DNA from: Adineta ricciae
Lineage: Eukaryota; Rotifera; Eurotatoria; Adinetida; Adinetidae
Reading direction: 5' to 3'
DNA length: 64,000 nt
Assembly: GCA_905250025.1 (NCBI GenBank)
Contig: CAJNOJ010000082.1
Span: 62,001 to 126,000 of the forward strand
The translations under genes were made by a program, and so were the position numbers. The notes under the pieces are model-generated. The model was not told where the DNA came from, searched no databases, and saw only the letters and a program-made list of their open reading frames with translations. Below, piece by piece: positions 60,001 through 64,000 of this stretch (positions within the stretch are counted from its first letter, which is position 1; every line of letters starts with the position of its first letter).

Positions 60001-63000
60001 ACGAACGCGTCCAAAGTGTAAATGTTAATTGACGATTTATGTTTCGTATTCTCGAGGATTTTGTTTTTCATTGACTCATACATGAATAATTGTTTCGAGT
60101 GTGCCTTTTCTCCTCACATACGCTCAAAAGTACTCCGTTGTTTTTCTTTTTGACTTGATCCCTACATATTTGTATGACAATGGCTAATTAGAATAATGTA
60201 CACTCGTATCGTCCACGCCCTCCGAGAGATGAATCTTTACACATATACATATACATATCTGTCGATGACACAATCATTGTCAATGATCTCTTTAGAATAT
60301 CCATGGTTCATCATCATCATTGACAGGTGGCTTAGCTGGAAATAAAGAATTATTAGATTCCGACTCTGACTTAGACGATTTCAACTACGTGTTAAATGAA
60401 ACAGAACGACAGTTATTTAAAGCACGACAAAGTTTAGAGAAGAAAAAACGTCAACAACAATTTACATTAAACGATCGCAATCTACGAAAATATGTATGTA
60501 ATATTTGATCTATTTCGCTTATTTCTATTTTAATGTTGATGTGTTTTTTTCTTCTTCTTCTTTCATTTGATTAACATAGGATGAAGTTTTGCGAACGTGT
60601 GAAACCAATATTCAATGTTTACAACAAATTTTAAAGAATCTTCATCGATCAAAGAATTCACGTCTCAACAGTACAAAAGCGATTGAACAATTACAAAGTA
60701 AGTAAAGTAGACAATTGAACATAAATAATAGAGGAGTTCCACATTGAAAAATTGTCCTAAATGTCTACACTCGATCTATTTCACTTTCCCACACGTATAT
60801 CAAACATAAATTACAGGCTCTGGTCCATTATCGTTAGATAGACGTCACCTATTCTCTTCTTTTATGCGTATATTAACCAATATATGTATATATCCACGCG
60901 TGTGTTTATTTAACGTCTCCTTCTCGTTCATTGTTTCTCAATTTCTTTTCTTTATTGTTCTTTTATAATGACTACTAGTGCAATTACGATCACCAGCAGC
61001 TCCTATTACACACAGACAATATTCAAGCCTGCCTCCACTTGACAGTAGACAACTGAGGAGAAAGTAGAACGATAATTGTTCATTTCGATCATTGAAAATT
61101 AAGAATATGTGTATGTGCTTGACGACAATAGAGTGCCTTTCTCTATATAAACAGCACGCACATCGTATACTTTTCATTTCTTCGCCGAGCCTATGGTTAT
61201 AAATTCAGTACGCTGCTAGTATCATTATCAATTACCTTGGAACGACAAATATTTGTTTATTAGTTCGACATGATGGTAATTGTTCAAGATTTCGAGATTT
61301 TAACGATGATGCTTATTTTTTCCAATCGAGTCAGACATGGCAGAATGTCTTGCTTTCGTATGAATGCATACAGACGATCGCGATCTTGTTTGTTTCTTTC
61401 GTTCTTACTACACGCTTTTCTCTTCTCTTCTCCCTTTTTTTTTGTATCGTTCGTTCGATGTAGTAGTAAGTATTGTGTCCTTCGATAAAAGAAAAGAGAA
61501 ACAACAAAAACACGACCACATCCTTATTGCTTCTAACAGAGTAAGACAGAAAAGAGAGAGAAGATAGAGCGAGGAAAAAGGCATTTTTCTCATTCATACT
61601 CGTACTTTGCCTGCGCACGTTCTAGACCGTCAGATTCGACTCTCCATCTCGACAACACTCGTGTAAGTCTCTGATTAGATTACATCACGGAAGAATGAGA
61701 AGGTCCATTCATTGTTATACTGAAGGAAAATATGATAAATGTTAAGCCGATTTAATTGTTGATCTTGAGAAATACATTCATTCTTAATTCTTGATTGAGC
61801 ATCTATGCAGGTAACACTTCGCTCTTTCGTTCGTCAGCTATTTGGATTAATCCTTGCCTTGTTTATATTCAATGAATGTATGTTTCGAAATCTCATGTTA
61901 CACCCGCGAGAAGTTACCTGTTATGTATCTCGATCTGTTGTATAGATTGATCTTTCACTGTTTGGGTTCATCGATATATAAATATTAGATAAATGATTAT
62001 CAGATAGAGTCATCTTTTAGTTTATATGGACGTTTTGTAACCAAAATAGTAAGCATATTTGATAGAATATGAGTACCAGATGCGTGTGTTATATCTCCTA
62101 TTGTGTTTTCTAACCTTTCACTATTAATCTTCTTTTGCAGCATATCTCTCTGGTTGGCATGACATGCGACAACAAGTTAATGATGATCGAATGCAAGCTC
62201 GTCAATTGCTTTACGTATCACAAGAGATTATCAAATTGAAATTACGTTTAGACGAAGAATTAGCTCGTATCGATTCCTCACATAATCAATCTCATCCCTG
62301 GTTGAATGATGGCTCCTTAACTGAAATTCTGAGACGAATTAATTACGAACTTGAATCGGAAAAAGAATCTCGACAAGTAAGAAAAATCTTTCTCATTCGA
62401 TTTAACATTCTCCTCTTTATACTTGTTTTTCTTTCAGAAAATCTCTTCTTATCGTTCTGATATCCTCCTTGCCGAAGAACATCTTAACGAATATCGAATG
62501 GCATATTTCGACAGTCCATCCTCATCGAATATTGATGAACATTTACATAGTTGTCGTCTGGCACTTAACCAACTGACCGATAAGTATGTTTTCATTGAAA
62601 ATATTCTCTCTAACCCCCTCCGCCCATCTTTCTTTCTCTTCTATTCAATTCAGAATGGACACGTATCAAAGTCAATTACGTACATTATCAAAAATGATCG
62701 AAAATCTCATTCCTATTGAAACACAAATCGAACAGAAATTAACGTCATGCGAATACAATAACAATTATCAGGTAATTTGAAAAGAATTGCGTTTCAATCC
62801 ACGTGTCTACTCATTGTTCTCATTTCTAATAGATGAATTTGCAAGACATACAAAGATTAATTGAGAAATACGAACAATCCATAAATCATTTAAGTTATTC
62901 AAGAACTCAGTACACATCACATTTGCATTTGAGAATCCAAAACCACTGTGAATCGAAGTTAGACTTATACAAGAAGATGTTAAGTGAATTCGTTCGTAAA

Positions 63001-64000
63001 AGTCAATCGAAACATGTGTCGTTTGATGGATCAATTAATCTAAATAATAACAATTCATCCATATTCCATACATCATCTTCTTCGTCATCAGCAGCTCCTT
63101 TGCAATACTCTACTCAACAGAGTTACAACCAGAATAGCCGACAGAAAAAATACCGGCGTACAACTGATAGTCGAACGACATTAAACGATTCGAATCGTAA
63201 GTTACAAATCGATTTTGATATGCTTGTAATTAATTTGTTTTTTACCTTGAAGAAAATTTCGGTAACGAGACGGCGAATAAACAAAGTTCGACAACTTCTT
63301 ATATATCCGATGATTGCAAAGTTTTATACATCGAAACAGTTGTTGAAGTAACCAAACCTGTCTTCTACGAACGTACAAACGAAACAACAACAACAACAAA
63401 TACCGAGTACCATCATCAAATTCCTCAATCCACTATAGATACTCATCAATCAACAAATCATTACTATAAACTACACGAATCATCCGACGATGAATCAGCT
63501 AAACCGGTGAATGTGCATAAAATATCAACAAATACAACTGATCGTCAACGGAATAAATTTCAACAAGTTGATAGCGGAATTGAATATGATCGAACATCTC
63601 TTCCACCATCTTCTTCATCATCAACAATCTACACACATCAGACTCTTAATAATAATTCCAAACTTTTGTTTCCACCTGTTTCGACTACTTCGATTCTTGA
63701 TGACACGTCTCAGTCCACACTTCTTCATCGTTTACAATCAACAAAACCGTCATTTATGGAAGATAAATCAACAAAAACTGTTACTTCAAGTCCAACAAGA
63801 AGTTCCGTTTGGAATCGTTTGAAACAAACATGGCTCCGTTCGCTTTTGCTTGGCCTTTTAATCCTATTTATTTTATTTTTTGTCTATTTCAATCGACTTG
63901 ACACATGTTCCAAGTCGACTATCGTTCGAACAGTTTTTCACAAAATTATTTGTATTGAAAATGAAGGTATACCCACAATTTGATGAAGATGTCATATGTT
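51072..64000 (+). CDS. Spectrin-repeat KASH-domain (nesprin-like) protein, 3' end beyond the right edge
   Basis: Predicted outer-nuclear-envelope LINC protein that ties SUN proteins to the cytoskeleton. Exons joined in frame (about 1,349 codons): 51072-51124, 53154-53259, 53313-53477, 53539-53737, 53795-53925, 53994-54197, 56726-57731, 57893-57955, 58009-58082, 58135-58287, 60296-60493, 60580-60697, 62141-62376, 62438-62583, 62654-62771, 62833-63196, 63253-63966. The N-terminal exons form spectrin-like helices ('EEWLNQTEEQLS', 'INRQWNSLESRF'). A Ser/Asn/Thr-rich middle with acidic clusters follows, then more helices ('ARQLLYVSQEIIKLKLRLDE'). It ends with a membrane segment ('RSLLLGLLILFILFFVYFNR') and 'VFHKIICIENEG', which resembles a KASH luminal tail. 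A GT donor at 63967 suggests the final KASH residues are on an exon outside the window; otherwise the frame stops at 63983. No calponin-homology domain is present. Confidence 0.78.
51125..53153 (+). other. Long first intron of the nesprin-like gene
   Basis: About 2.0 kb of AT-rich DNA between a 53-nt first coding exon and the next exon. Short ORFs only. The first exon is small, so an alternative start further downstream is possible. Confidence 0.55.
54198..56725 (+). other. Long intron of the nesprin-like gene between helical and disordered parts
   Basis: About 2.5 kb with microsatellite-like tracts but no supported exon. It separates the spectrin-like N-terminal region from the disordered central region, so an internal promoter for shorter isoforms could lie here; this is inference. 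Confidence 0.5.
58288..60295 (+). other. Long intron of the nesprin-like gene
   Basis: About 2.0 kb, with a TA repeat near 59228-59242 and long T-rich runs around 59480-59700. No exon chain is visible. Confidence 0.5.
60979..61067 (+). CDS. Possible alternative terminal exon of the nesprin-like gene
   Basis: After a T-rich tract and TACTAG acceptor, the sequence stays open in the phase left by exon 60580-60697 and encodes about 29 residues ('QLRSPAAPITHRQYSSLPPL', then Asp-Ser-Arg-Gln-Leu-Arg-Arg-Lys) before TAG at 61065. If used, it would end the protein before the later helices and the membrane anchor, giving a soluble form. The evidence is open frame, acceptor quality and natural-looking composition only. 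Confidence 0.4.

Noticed and set aside
63967-63983. Treating the stop at 63983 as the true end of the KASH protein
   Set aside because: Possible, but the GT donor and the missing Pro-rich end make a further exon more likely; left open.

Overview
The window is animal nuclear DNA: AT-rich, gene-dense, with genes split by many very short introns (mostly 47-60 bp, GT-AG) and no plasmid, viral or bacterial content. Gene content (X11/Mint adaptor, RalGPS, GW182, an aminergic receptor, a KASH protein, SPAG8) is metazoan. Short introns, genes packed head to tail, and polypyrimidine-AG acceptor sites just before start codons with no upstream exon fit an invertebrate that uses spliced-leader (SL) trans-splicing and operons. 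Bdelloid rotifers are the best fit; flatworms, tardigrades or another rotifer group are not excluded. The species call is inference.

Layout. From 1 to about 29 kb all genes read on the minus strand: an X11/Mint (APBA) adaptor whose 3' end runs off the left edge, a small heat-shock protein with two alpha-crystallin domains, PIN1, succinate-semialdehyde dehydrogenase (ALDH5A1), a leucine-rich-repeat protein, a syntaxin-8-like SNARE, glutaredoxin 3, U2AF1, DUSP11, RalGPS and two small SH2-domain genes. At about 29 kb the strand switches and everything to the right reads on the plus strand: GW182/TNRC6, HACD3, USE1, a serotonin-type receptor, a small membrane-protein ORF, an unrecognised nine-exon gene, a SPAG8-like gene and a spectrin-repeat KASH (nesprin-like) gene that runs off the right edge. 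Most gene models were rebuilt exon by exon, and the complete ones close in frame.

The genes mostly share position rather than pathway. U2AF1, GLRX3, STX8, the LRR gene and ALDH5A1 lie head to tail with 22-210 bp between stop and next start and look like one polycistronic unit. SH2a-SH2b (60 bp apart) and HACD3-USE1 (96 bp) look like two more. Both of the latter, HACD3 and USE1, act at the ER membrane. Unusual items are a perfect 112-bp inverted repeat beside an ambiguous base at 50 kb, a candidate 23-nt intron that keeps a gene in frame, a GW182 without its RRM, a GC-AG intron in U2AF1, and a possible KASH-less terminal exon in the nesprin-like gene. I recognised no mobile element, CRISPR array or structural RNA gene.
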